Of a stretch of 64,000 nt of DNA, positions 8,287 to 16,587 are shown piece after piece. Under the pieces are notes generated by a model. It was not told the origin of the DNA. It did no database searches and saw only the letters and a list, made by a program, of their open reading frames with translations. A program made the position numbers and the translations under genes. Each line of letters begins with the position of its first letter. Within the stretch, counting starts at the first letter, position 1. The stretch is from JANOAR01 sp031411235 (lineage in GTDB: Bacteria > Verrucomicrobiota > Verrucomicrobiia > Verrucomicrobiales > Verrucomicrobiaceae). The DNA is taken from contig JANOAR010000108.1 of NCBI GenBank assembly GCA_031411235.1, positions 10,464-74,463 of the forward strand. The letters run 5' to 3'.

Positions 8287-11200
8287 TCACTTCAGCGTCT
8301 TCATATACAGGATGATCGAGCTGATCTGACCTTCATTCAGAATGCCGGCATAGATCGGCATCCCGGTCTCCAGCTTCAGGTAGGCCTTCGCCTTCTTCTT
8401 GCTGGGGTCGATGATGGACTCACGGATGAAGGCTTCATCGGCCACCACTTTAGTGTCATCGGAAAGCTCGCGGGTGCTGCCAAACAAGCCTTTCCACGAT
8501 GGCCCGAGACGGCCCGCAACGCTGCCATCCACGCTATGGCAGCCCATGCAGCCGATGAACTGATACAAGCGCTGGCCCTCCTCCACACTGGGCTTCACGG
8601 CGGCGATGGCAGCCGCTTTGCGTGGGGTCACATCGGGCTGCAAGGTGCCGAAGCCTTCCTTCGCACTGTCAAAGGTCGCGAGATTCCATGGCGTTAGATA
8701 GGCGTTGTGCGCCATGGCTTGGCCATCGCTGCTTTTGATGCTCCAGCCGACATGGACTTGATCGCACTTTTTCATATCGGGGATGCCGAGGAAAACGCTG
8801 TGCCCGTCGGCGCTCACGTAGGCGCTGGAGACGGTCTGCAACTCCTGGCCCGTGGTGCCGTCGAGGCGAAAGTGCGGGCTGCCGTAGTCGAAGGTGCGCT
8901 TGTAGTTCCAGCGCTCGACGTTGTAGTTGTCCGGGTTGCTCGCGCTGGCTTTATCGACGGCACAGTCGAAGCGCACCAGCACGCCATTCTTCATCACTGC
9001 CACATCATTCGGCAGCAGGCTCTGAGCCCCGGTGTAACGAATGCGCGCGAGCCCGCTGGTGCGCTCGGCGATGCTGCCCCAGATTTGGAAACCGACGAGG
9101 TACAACATGCCGTCCGCGGGGTTCACATGGCCATTCAGCGGGGCGAAAGGCAGCACGGGCAGCGCGTTCTTCACTTTGCTCGGCGGCATGGAGATGGGGA
9201 TGTTGCACACGGCGGCCTGGGGTTGCTCAGCGTGGGACAGGCTTCCAGCCTGTTTCTTGTCCGATGCCGACAGGCTGGAAGCCTGTCCCACACTGGGCTG
9301 TGTCCAGTCGCCATGCCGCTTGTCGGGCATCACGCGGAAGATCTCGGGACGGCTGTACGCGATATGCACCAGGGCATCATTCAGCGGCCCCATCTTGGAA
9401 TCACACAGCCACACCTGCGTATAGCCGCTGGGGTTCACGGGGTGCGGTATCCACGTCAGCGGATCAGCGATGGCGGCAGGGTATTTTTCTTTGTCCGTCA
9501 GTGTGGTGAGGAAGCCATAGTACTGCCCACCGCGAATGATGTGCAGCGGCGTCGAGGGCACATAGTTCCCCTGCTGATCGCTCGCGGTGACGAGCCCCGT
9601 GTGCGGATGCACGCCGATGAACGGCTGCCGCAGCCCATAGGCCACCGTCTCCACCGACTGCCCGTCCGCCGAGATGTGCAGCACCTTGCCATTGTCCTTG
9701 CCCAAGTGGGAGCCCTGCTGCCCGCCCTTCGAGATGTAGAAAGAGCCATCCGGCGCGAGCTTCATGCTGCTGGGGAACTCGCGCGTCTCAGCCGTCTGAG
9801 CGAAGCGGTTGCAGAACATCTCGTGAGTATCGGCTTCGCCGTCGTTGTTGGTGTCACGAAGACGCCAGACGCCATTGCGGTCGAAGACGAAGAGGTCGGG
9901 GGAAAAGGGAAGCTCAGTGGCAGCAGCAGCTTCTAGCCCCTTCAACTCGTGCAGAATGAGCGATGCTTGTTTCCCAGCTTTGTCCTCTGTGGCCTGGAGC
10001 TGTGCTAGGTCGCTCAATTGTTGCTTTACTTTGGCTAGTTCCATTTGGTTGCCGCCCAGCTTGCTCAGTTGTTCTGCTTTTTGCGTGAGGTCTGCGATCA
10101 ACTTTGGCGGCAGCGAGATCCCGTCTGTTGTTGTTAATTTCCTCAATCCAGCAGACAGTTCAGCAGCACGCTTTTGGATAGCAGGGTTCGCAGTTGTTGG
10201 CCTTGCGACGATGCTCATGGGCTCGTGCAGGCCGCTGGTGAAGCGCTTCCACTCGATGTTTTTCAAGTCGCCGATGAGTCCCGAGATCATCCACACATCG
10301 CCATCCATCGTCACGGCGGCGGCATGGCCTTTGTCATCAAGGAAGGCGATGTCGGCGAAGCGCACGCTGCGCTTCCAAGGGTTGTCAAGCGGCAGGGCGA
10401 TGTCGTCCATGACGTAAGCGCTTTGTTTGTCGGGCGAGAGTTTGGTGGTGGTTTTCACCGTCGCAGGCCAGTGGGCTTTGGACGTCGGCTCGCCTGGATG
10501 GCCCACGGTCTCGCTGACTTCATCATCGGTTTTGCCTTTGCTGGCCTTGGCTGGATATATCGCCATACCAAAGGACTGGGCCTTTGCTGATGCGGGCACG
10601 GTGATGAACCAGCAGCCTGTCGCGCTCTTCTGCGGCTTCGCCTCCCATTCATCTTCGCCGTCGATGGCGACATCGAATTGCATCACTAGCGGCTGGTCTT
10701 TGCTTTCACCAGCACTGCCGGTTTCACCAAGCACGAGCGTGAATGGCTTGGCGTGAGGCGCTAGTTTGAACCAACGCGTGAGATTCACTGAGCCCTCAGC
10801 GCCGAGCCCGAGCCATTCGGTGATCTGCGTGCCAGCAATTCGATAGTCGATAGAGACGCCCCGCTCTTCATTACGCACCGCGAGGAGTTGTGTCTCCCCC
10901 ACCAGTCCACCACGCCCTACTTCTTCCTTGCTTGGCGCAGGCTCACGCGGATCGGCAAAACTCGGCTCGCTGCCGACGCTCCAGCCGGGGTAGATGCCAT
11001 TCGCCAGCCAAGGCGTGCCGATGGGCTTTGGCACATTGTTCTCGCCCTCGGCGGTCTTTTGGCCGGGGTTCAAATACGAGCCGGGTGCCATCGCGTTAAG
11101 CGTGATGAAGTTGCCCTTGTCATCGGCCTGCCACACCAATGAAACACGCAGCAGATCGGTGTCGAAGCAGGCATGGATGCCGTGGCCCACGTTGATAATG

Positions 11201-11445
11201 ATGCCGCGCGGCGTGAGGTTGTCCTTATGCCAGCCTTCGCCAAGATCGCGGGCATCCAGCACGCTGGAGATGAAGGGGAAATCCGGCTCCACATACGGTG
11301 CCCAATCGCGCTCGGGCTTGGGGGCTTTCTCCTTCGACTCTGCGCCGGGCTTGGGCTTTTTAGGTGTCTTAGGCTTCGGCTTCTCCTGGGCCACGAGAGC
11401 CAAAGGCATGATGAGGGCGAGGATGAGTGGGGTGATGCGATGCAT
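8287..11445 (-). CDS. Large secreted haem c protein (DUF6797-like, beta-propeller, C-terminal cytochrome)
   Basis: A 1052-residue exported protein. Residues 1-19 form a signal peptide, followed by a Lys/Pro-rich linker. Residues about 45-330 resemble the DUF6797 region of verrucomicrobial and planctomycete proteins. The middle part (about 360-860) looks like a sugar-dehydrogenase-type propeller (YGLRQPFIGVHPHTGLV, FPSSMKLAPDGSFY). The C-terminus is a cytochrome c domain with CMGCH near residue 965 and a later Met (METGMP-like context LETGMPIYAG). Such proteins are usually linked to extracellular carbohydrate oxidation, but the substrate is unknown. An in-frame palindromic repeat encodes residues of about 718-738. 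A long antisense frame across this gene is a shadow. Confidence 0.85.
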   Translation of the reverse strand: MHRITPLILALIMPLALVAQEKPKPKTPKKPKPGAESKEKAPKPERDWAPYVEPDFPFISSVLDARDLGEGWHKDNLTPRGIIINVGHGIHACFDTDLLRVSLVWQADDKGNFITLNAMAPGSYLNPGQKTAEGENNVPKPIGTPWLANGIYPGWSVGSEPSFADPREPAPSKEEVGRGGLVGETQLLAVRNEERGVSIDYRIAGTQITEWLGLGAEGSVNLTRWFKLAPHAKPFTLVLGETGSAGESKDQPLVMQFDVAIDGEDEWEAKPQKSATGCWFITVPASAKAQSFGMAIYPAKASKGKTDDEVSETVGHPGEPTSKAHWPATVKTTTKLSPDKQSAYVMDDIALPLDNPWKRSVRFADIAFLDDKGHAAAVTMDGDVWMISGLIGDLKNIEWKRFTSGLHEPMSIVARPTTANPAIQKRAAELSAGLRKLTTTDGISLPPKLIADLTQKAEQLSKLGGNQMELAKVKQQLSDLAQLQATEDKAGKQASLILHELKGLEAAAATELPFSPDLFVFDRNGVWRLRDTNNDGEADTHEMFCNRFAQTAETREFPSSMKLAPDGSFYISKGGQQGSHLGKDNGKVLHISADGQSVETVAYGLRQPFIGVHPHTGLVTASDQQGNYVPSTPLHIIRGGQYYGFLTTLTDKEKYPAAIADPLTWIPHPVNPSGYTQVWLCDSKMGPLNDALVHIAYSRPEIFRVMPDKRHGDWTQPSVGQASSLSASDKKQAGSLSHAEQPQAAVCNIPISMPPSKVKNALPVLPFAPLNGHVNPADGMLYLVGFQIWGSIAERTSGLARIRYTGAQSLLPNDVAVMKNGVLVRFDCAVDKASASNPDNYNVERWNYKRTFDYGSPHFRLDGTTGQELQTVSSAYVSADGHSVFLGIPDMKKCDQVHVGWSIKSSDGQAMAHNAYLTPWNLATFDSAKEGFGTLQPDVTPRKAAAIAAVKPSVEEGQRLYQFIGCMGCHSVDGSVAGRLGPSWKGLFGSTRELSDDTKVVADEAFIRESIIDPSKKKAKAYLKLETGMPIYAGILNEGQISSIILYMKTLK
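9232..9291. repeat. Palindromic dispersed-type repeat inside a coding sequence
   Basis: Two perfect 22-bp inverted arms, 9232-9253 and 9270-9291, flank a 16-bp loop. Each arm is itself a small hairpin (ACAGGCT-TCC-AGCCTGT). On the coding strand it is translated without a frame break as VGQASSLSASDKKQAGSLSH, a stretch unlike its surroundings. From memory, repeats of this spelling are frequent in verrucomicrobial intergenic DNA; that needs a genome search. Confidence 0.9.
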
Positions 11446-11554
11446 GGCGGGCGGAATGAACGCTGCATCATGGACAGAATTAGCGCGAGGAGAACAGGAA
11501 TTCTAGCCGCCAGGTTGCCGCTTACACCGATGCGCAACGACGCGTATTCTTGGC

Positions 11555-12094
11555 TCAGGATTTCGACCGTTCACCCAGCCGCTTCACCAGGGCGGGGCTG
11601 CGATCCAGCTCTTCGATCAAACGCGTGATGGCTGCGAGCGTGGCGGGGGAGATATGATGTTCCATGCCTTCCACGTCGTGATAGATCGTGGTTTCATCAA
11701 GGCCCAGATGGCGCAGTAGGCGCGTCAAAACTTGATGCCGTTGGGTGATCTCCTTGGCCACGGCGCGGCCCTGATCGGTTAACACAACACCGCGATACTT
11801 TTCATAGACCACGAGGCCCTCGCCATCGAGGCGCTGGATCATCGCCGTCACGCTGGAGAGTGAGATGTTGAGGCTCGCCGCGATGTCCACGACACGGGCG
11901 TAGCCCTTCGACTCGATGAGGCCATGAATCTGCTCCAAGTAGTCCTGAATGGCCGTGGTGCCTGGCTGTCGGCCTGCGGCAACCTGGCGTGCGGGTCGGG
12001 CTTTGGGCGCAGTCTTCTTGGCGGCTCGGGTCGCTTTGGCAGCGGGCAGAGGAGCGGGAGATGGGGACTTGGAAGTGGAGCGGCGAGGCGGCAT
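11555..12094 (-). CDS. mntR: DtxR/MntR-family metal-dependent transcriptional repressor
   Basis: A 179-residue regulator. Residues 1-47 are Ala/Lys/Pro-rich and probably disordered. A winged helix-turn-helix follows (GYARVVDIAASLNISLSSV), then the metal-binding and dimerisation domain with EGMEHHISP, the usual DtxR/MntR ligand pattern. There is no C-terminal SH3-like domain, as in MntR. It is divergent from a manganese-type ABC operon, and a palindrome sits in the shared promoter, so it most likely represses that operon when Mn(II) is bound. The ATG at 12094 was preferred; a longer in-frame start at 12217 would run across the operator and into the neighbouring gene. Confidence 0.85.
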   Translation of the reverse strand: MPPRRSTSKSPSPAPLPAAKATRAAKKTAPKARPARQVAAGRQPGTTAIQDYLEQIHGLIESKGYARVVDIAASLNISLSSVTAMIQRLDGEGLVVYEKYRGVVLTDQGRAVAKEITQRHQVLTRLLRHLGLDETTIYHDVEGMEHHISPATLAAITRLIEELDRSPALVKRLGERSKS

Positions 12095-12160
12095 TCGGCA
12101 GTATGATGAGGCTGCTGGGCAGCACTCACAAGAATTAAAACAAACATTGCCTTGCGCATT

Positions 12161-12182
12161 AAAGTTAGTCGCGCCAAACTTT
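12161..12182. promoter_or_regulatory. Candidate MntR/DtxR operator
   Basis: A 22-bp imperfect palindrome, with arms AAAGTT and AACTTT and a GC-rich centre; 18 of 22 positions obey the symmetry. It lies between the divergent repressor gene and the binding-protein gene, 8 bp before the ATG at 12190. Its length and TTAG/CTAA-like centre resemble DtxR-family boxes. Regulation of both genes from this site is inferred. Confidence 0.65.
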
Positions 12183-12189
12183 GTGCAAT

Positions 12190-13107
12190 ATGAAACACAA
12201 TCCCATCCATGCCGCACTTTTATTTTTGATCATGGTAGTCGTGCTGCCGCAGTGCTCGCCGTCACCGACTGAGGCACCGAGCGGAAAGAAAAAAGTGCTC
12301 ACCAGCTTCACCATCATCGCCGACATGGTGCGAAACGTAGCAGGCGAGGCCGCAGAGGTGGAATCCATCACCAAACCCGGAGCCGAAATTCATGGTTATG
12401 AGCCCACACCAAAGGACATCGTGAAGGCGCAGAAAGCAGATCTGGTGCTGTGGAATGGCTTGAACCTGGAGCGCTGGTTCGAGCGCTTCTTCAGCAGCGT
12501 GAAGGGCGTGCCGAGCGCGGTCGTCACCGATGGCATCGCGCCACTCGGCATCACCGAAGGCCCCTACACCGACAAGCCGAATCCCCATGCGTGGATGTCG
12601 CCAGCCAACGCCGTCATCTATGTGGAAAACATCCGCAAGGCGCTGGTGAAAATGGATGCCGCCAATGAAGCGATCTACACCGCCAACGCTGCCGCCTATA
12701 CGACAAAGATAAAAGCCATGGATGAGCCCGTGCGGCAGCAACTCAGCACCATCCCCGAGGCACAGCGCTGGCTGGTGAGCAGCGAGGGAGCCTTCTCTTA
12801 TTTGTGCGCCAACTACGGGCTGAAACAGCTCTACCTCTGGCCCATCAACGCCGATGCCCAGGGCACACCGCAGCAGGTGCAGAAGGTCATCGACGGGGTG
12901 CGTGCGAATCATATCCCCGTGGTCTTCAGCGAGAGCACGGTGAGCGATAAACCCGCCCAGCAAGTCGCCAAAGAAACAGACGTGCGATACGGCGGTGTGC
13001 TCTACGTGGACTCACTGACCGCAGCCGATGGCCCGGTGCCAACGTATCTGAAACTGCTCGAATACAATGCCATGACCATCGTGAAAGGTTTCCAAGTGCA
13101 GCCATGA
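12190..13107 (+). CDS. Manganese/zinc ABC transporter substrate-binding lipoprotein
   Basis: A 305-residue metal-binding protein of the ZnuA/PsaA cluster (A-I). The N-terminus is hydrophobic and has a Cys (VLPQCSPS) that could be lipidated, though Pro and Gln before it are not ideal. The four ligands of the family are visible: His in EIHGYEPTP, His in NPHAWMSP, Glu in SSEGAFSYL and Asp in YVDSLT. Glu at the third position is typical of Mn-type members such as PsaA, where Zn-type members have His. The ATG at 12190 was chosen over an upstream TTG at 12181. It overlaps the ATPase gene by 4 bp (ATGA). Confidence 0.9.
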   Translation: MKHNPIHAALLFLIMVVVLPQCSPSPTEAPSGKKKVLTSFTIIADMVRNVAGEAAEVESITKPGAEIHGYEPTPKDIVKAQKADLVLWNGLNLERWFERFFSSVKGVPSAVVTDGIAPLGITEGPYTDKPNPHAWMSPANAVIYVENIRKALVKMDAANEAIYTANAAAYTTKIKAMDEPVRQQLSTIPEAQRWLVSSEGAFSYLCANYGLKQLYLWPINADAQGTPQQVQKVIDGVRANHIPVVFSESTVSDKPAQQVAKETDVRYGGVLYVDSLTAADGPVPTYLKLLEYNAMTIVKGFQVQP

Positions 13108-14030
13108 AAATAGCGTCTCCAGACCCCGTGTTAAGCCTGCGCGTGCAGGATGTGGCCGTGACCTACCCCAACGGCCAGACGGCGTTGCGCGACGCCAGCT
13201 TCCACCTGAGCGGCGGCACCATCTGCGCACTGGTGGGGGTGAATGGCAGTGGCAAATCGACGATGTTCAAGAGTGTGATGGGCTTCGTGCGGCCCGTCGC
13301 AGGCAGTGTAAAAATCAATGACAAGCCCGTGCAAGCGGCGCTGCGCGAGCATCTCGTCGCCTATGTGCCACAGGCCGAGGAAGTGGACTGGCAGTTCCCT
13401 GTGAGCGTGCAGGATGTGGTCATGATGGGGCGCTACGGGCACATGAATTTCATGCGCATCGCGCGTGCGGCGGACAAAGCGGCGGTGGAGCAGAGCCTGC
13501 GCCGCGTGCAGATGTGGGACTATCGCGATAGGCAAATCGGCGAGTTGTCCGGGGGACAGCGCAAGCGCGTTTTCCTCGCACGCGCCCTGGCCCAGGGTGG
13601 GCGCATCATCCTGCTCGATGAGCCATTCACCGGCGTTGATGTGAAGACCGAGGAGGCCATCATAGAGCTATTGCGCGAACTGCGCGAGGCTGGCTGCATC
13701 ATCCTCGTCTCGACTCACAATCTCGGCTCCGTGCCCGAGTTCTGTGATCAAGTGGTGCTGATCAATCGCACCGTGCTGGCTTATGGGCCGACGGAGGACG
13801 TCTTCACCGAGCAAAATTTGACAGCGGCTTTCGGCGGCGTGCTGCGGCAGTTCCACTTCGAGCAATCAACGATCCAAGCTCACGATGGGCGCACGGTGAA
13901 GGTGCTCACGGATGATGAGCGACCACTGGTCTTCGGCAAGGATGGGCACTTGGAATACAAGAGTCGTGCGGGGCGCGAGGAGCTAGTGAAGGCTCGCGAA
14001 GTGGATGAAGACCAAGCCTCAAAGCCATGA
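13104..14030 (+). CDS. Manganese-type ABC transporter ATP-binding protein
   Basis: A 308-residue ATPase with Walker A GVNGSGKST near residue 45, signature LSGGQRKRVFLARALAQ, and Walker B IILLDEPFTGVD. It closely follows the MntB/SitB pattern (RYGHMNFMR after the Q-loop). The C-terminal 50 residues are an extension (LVFGKDGHLEYKSRAG) beyond the usual domain end. It is translationally coupled to both neighbours through 4-bp ATGA overlaps. It energises metal uptake with the two permeases that follow. Confidence 0.92.
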   Translation: MKIASPDPVLSLRVQDVAVTYPNGQTALRDASFHLSGGTICALVGVNGSGKSTMFKSVMGFVRPVAGSVKINDKPVQAALREHLVAYVPQAEEVDWQFPVSVQDVVMMGRYGHMNFMRIARAADKAAVEQSLRRVQMWDYRDRQIGELSGGQRKRVFLARALAQGGRIILLDEPFTGVDVKTEEAIIELLRELREAGCIILVSTHNLGSVPEFCDQVVLINRTVLAYGPTEDVFTEQNLTAAFGGVLRQFHFEQSTIQAHDGRTVKVLTDDERPLVFGKDGHLEYKSRAGREELVKAREVDEDQASKP

Positions 14031-14902
14031 CCGACTTTCTCTCCAGCGCCGCCATCCCGCTGCACTATGACTACATGCTGAAGGCCATCTGGGTCAGCGG
14101 CTTGATCGGCGGCGTGTGTGGATTCCTCTCTTCGTTCATCACGTTGAAGGGCTGGTCCTTGATGGGCGATGCCTTGTCTCATGCCGTCGTGCCAGGCGTC
14201 ACCATCGCCTACTTGCTCGGGTTGCCCTTTGCCCTCGGTGCCTTTGTCTCGGGGCTGCTCGCAGCGGGAGCGATGGCGTTCTTGAAGGCGAACAGCCGCA
14301 TCCGCGAGGATGCGGTGATCGGCATTGTCTTCACTTCATTCTTCGCTCTGGGGCTGCTGCTGATCTCGCTCTACCCCGCACGGGTGGATTTGCGCACGAT
14401 CATCTTCGGCAACATCCTCGGCATCTCCTCACCCGATGTGTGGCAGATCCTCATTATCAGCGCAGTCACGCTCGTCGTGCTGGGGCTGAAGTGGCGCGAC
14501 TTGATGCTGTTTTGTTTTGATGCCAATCAAGCCCGCTCACTGGGTATGCCGGTGGGTTTGCTGCATCTCACGCTGCTGACGCTGCTCTCGGCCACAGCGG
14601 TGGCGGCGCTGCAAACGGTGGGCGCGTGCCTCGTCGTGGCAATGCTGGTGACGCCGGGCGCGACGGCTTATCTGCTCACGGATCGCTTCGGCGTGATGCT
14701 TTGGCTTTCGGCGGGCATGGGCGTGGCGACCTCGCTGGTCGGTGCGTATGCCAGCTACTTTTTTGACGGCGCGACGGGCGGCTGCATCGTCACGTTGCAG
14801 ACACTGGTATTTCTCGCCGCGTTTGTCTTTGCACCAAAACATGGCGTGCTGGCTTCGCGGCGACGCGCTGGACGGCCAAGCTCGGAGGGTGTCGCACCAT
14901 GA
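14027..14902 (+). CDS. Manganese-type ABC transporter permease (first of two)
   Basis: A 291-residue integral membrane protein with about eight or nine helices, of the ABC-3 (ZnuB/MntB/SitC) permease family. The conserved segments GWSLMGDALSHAVVPGV and ANSRIREDAVIGIVFT are present. It forms an ATGA overlap with both neighbours. It is paralogous to the next gene, an arrangement like SitC/SitD in which two different permeases form the channel. Confidence 0.92.
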   Translation: MTDFLSSAAIPLHYDYMLKAIWVSGLIGGVCGFLSSFITLKGWSLMGDALSHAVVPGVTIAYLLGLPFALGAFVSGLLAAGAMAFLKANSRIREDAVIGIVFTSFFALGLLLISLYPARVDLRTIIFGNILGISSPDVWQILIISAVTLVVLGLKWRDLMLFCFDANQARSLGMPVGLLHLTLLTLLSATAVAALQTVGACLVVAMLVTPGATAYLLTDRFGVMLWLSAGMGVATSLVGAYASYFFDGATGGCIVTLQTLVFLAAFVFAPKHGVLASRRRAGRPSSEGVAP

Positions 14903-15765
14903 GCTTCTTCGAGCCTCTTCACTACGAGTTCATGCGCGATGCACTGCTGGTCGGCACACTGGTCGCGGCGATGTGCGCGGTGCTCTCTTGCTTCCTTATT
15001 TTAAAGGGCTGGTCACTCATGGGCGATGCCATCTCCCACGCCGTGCTACCGGGTATCGTGCTGGCCTACATCGCGGGGCTGCCGCTGGCGCTGGGGGCTT
15101 TTGTCTCGGGCTTATTTTGCGCGATGGCGACAGGATTCATCAAGCAGAACAGCCGCATCAAAGAAGACACGGTGATGGGTGTGGTCTTCACGGGCTTGTT
15201 TGCGCTGGGGCTCGTGCTCTTCAGCCGCACACCGTCGGACATGCACCTCGATCACATCTTGTTTGGCAACATCCTCGGCGTCTCACGCGGGCAGATCAGT
15301 GAAACACTACTGCTCGGTGGGTTGGTACTCGGTGTGCTGCTGCTAAAACGGCGCGATCTTTTGTTGATGTGCTTTGATCCCGGGCAGGCGCGTGTGCTCG
15401 CCTTGCCAGCCACTTTTCTGCACTACCTGCTGCTCAGTTTGTTGGCGCTGGCCATCGTTGTTTCGCTGAAGGCGGTGGGCATCATCCTCGTCGTTGCCAT
15501 GCTCGTCACGCCGGGTTCCATCGCGCATCTATGGACGGATCGCTTTGATCGAATGCTCGTCATCGCCGTGGCGACGGCAGTGGCTTCGACAGTGCTGGGC
15601 ATCTTCATCAGCTACCACATCGACGGAGCTACGGGAGCCTGCATCGTGCTGGTGCAGGCCGCTATTTTTACCTTCTCGCTAGCGTTCGCGCCCAAGCACG
15701 GACTTTGGGCACGCCGCCAGCTACGCCTCACCACCCGCGAACTCCAGACACACCATGCGCCCTAG
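14899..15765 (+). CDS. Manganese-type ABC transporter permease (second of two)
   Basis: A 288-residue ABC-3 family permease, similar throughout to the preceding one (GWSLMGDAISHAVLPGI; NSRIKEDTVMGVVFTG). It overlaps the preceding gene by 4 bp and the following barrel gene by 11 bp, so all five genes should be on one transcript. The pair probably forms a heterodimeric permease. Confidence 0.92.
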   Translation: MSFFEPLHYEFMRDALLVGTLVAAMCAVLSCFLILKGWSLMGDAISHAVLPGIVLAYIAGLPLALGAFVSGLFCAMATGFIKQNSRIKEDTVMGVVFTGLFALGLVLFSRTPSDMHLDHILFGNILGVSRGQISETLLLGGLVLGVLLLKRRDLLLMCFDPGQARVLALPATFLHYLLLSLLALAIVVSLKAVGIILVVAMLVTPGSIAHLWTDRFDRMLVIAVATAVASTVLGIFISYHIDGATGACIVLVQAAIFTFSLAFAPKHGLWARRQLRLTTRELQTHHAP

Positions 15766-16558
15766 CCTTCCCATTCACTTCGCAGCACTGCTCATCACCG
15801 TTGTTTTCGCCCATGCAGGCGAGCCCATAGCCAGCGTCGCTGCCGCCAAGCCTGAGTTGCGCGAAATGAACACCGACCGCCCCGACCAAACGGAGAGTCC
15901 CTTCACCGTTGATGCGGGCCATTTCCAAATCGAGGCAGGTCTCGCAAGTTGGACACGCCATGCGGAAGGCAGCGAAACTTGGACGGCGGGTGGCTTCAAC
16001 GCCAAGGTCGGCTTGCTCGACAATGCCGACCTGCAAGTCGTGTGGGATAGCTACATCCAGCATGATGATGGGCTGCGTCGCATCGAGGGCAGCGGCGACC
16101 TGACCCTGCGCCTGAAGTACAATCTCTGGGGCAATGACGGTGGCAACACGGCTCTCGCGCTCATGCCTTTCGTCACCATGCCTACCGCGCACTCAGGCCT
16201 CGGCGTGGCCGATACCGAGGGTGGCTTGATCGTTCCCCTGAGCCTCACCCTCGCGAAAAATATGTCCCTCGGCCTCATGGCCGAGTGGGACTACGTGAGT
16301 CTCGAAGACGGCGGTTATGGCCACGAGATGCTCTTCACCGCCACCCTGGGCCGCAGCCTCACCGAGCGCCTCGGAGCCTTTGTAGAACTGGCTGCCACCG
16401 TGCCGCTGGATCCCGGTGGCCCCACCGCGTGGCAGGCCGATGTGGGATTCGGCTATGCCCTCACTGACACACTCGTGCTCGATGCTGGCGGCTTCTTTGG
16501 CCTAAATGATGCGGCGGACGACGTGACCTTGTTCGCGGGTATCTCGTGGAAGTGGTGA
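15755..16558 (+). CDS. Predicted outer-membrane beta-barrel protein at the end of the manganese operon
   Basis: A 267-residue exported protein. After a signal peptide (cleavage near VFAHAG) comes MNTDRPDQTESPFTVDAGHF, an opening typical of the transporter/MetA-pathway barrel family (Phenol_MetA_deg-like). Alternating aromatic and polar residues run through the rest, and it ends in FAGISWKW with an aromatic C-terminal residue, as outer-membrane barrels do. Its start lies 11 bp inside the permease gene, so it is coupled to metal transport. An outer-membrane metal channel is a reasonable inference; no homologue with that proven role is claimed. Confidence 0.75.
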   Translation: MRPSLPIHFAALLITVVFAHAGEPIASVAAAKPELREMNTDRPDQTESPFTVDAGHFQIEAGLASWTRHAEGSETWTAGGFNAKVGLLDNADLQVVWDSYIQHDDGLRRIEGSGDLTLRLKYNLWGNDGGNTALALMPFVTMPTAHSGLGVADTEGGLIVPLSLTLAKNMSLGLMAEWDYVSLEDGGYGHEMLFTATLGRSLTERLGAFVELAATVPLDPGGPTAWQADVGFGYALTDTLVLDAGGFFGLNDAADDVTLFAGISWKW

Positions 16559-16587
16559 GCCCCGCGCGACACTGTTCCCCCTACCTC

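Noticed and set aside
8707..9936. A 409-codon plus-strand open frame
   Set aside because: It is antisense to the 1052-residue haem protein, its translation has no family features, and it exists only because of high GC and the codon bias of the real gene.
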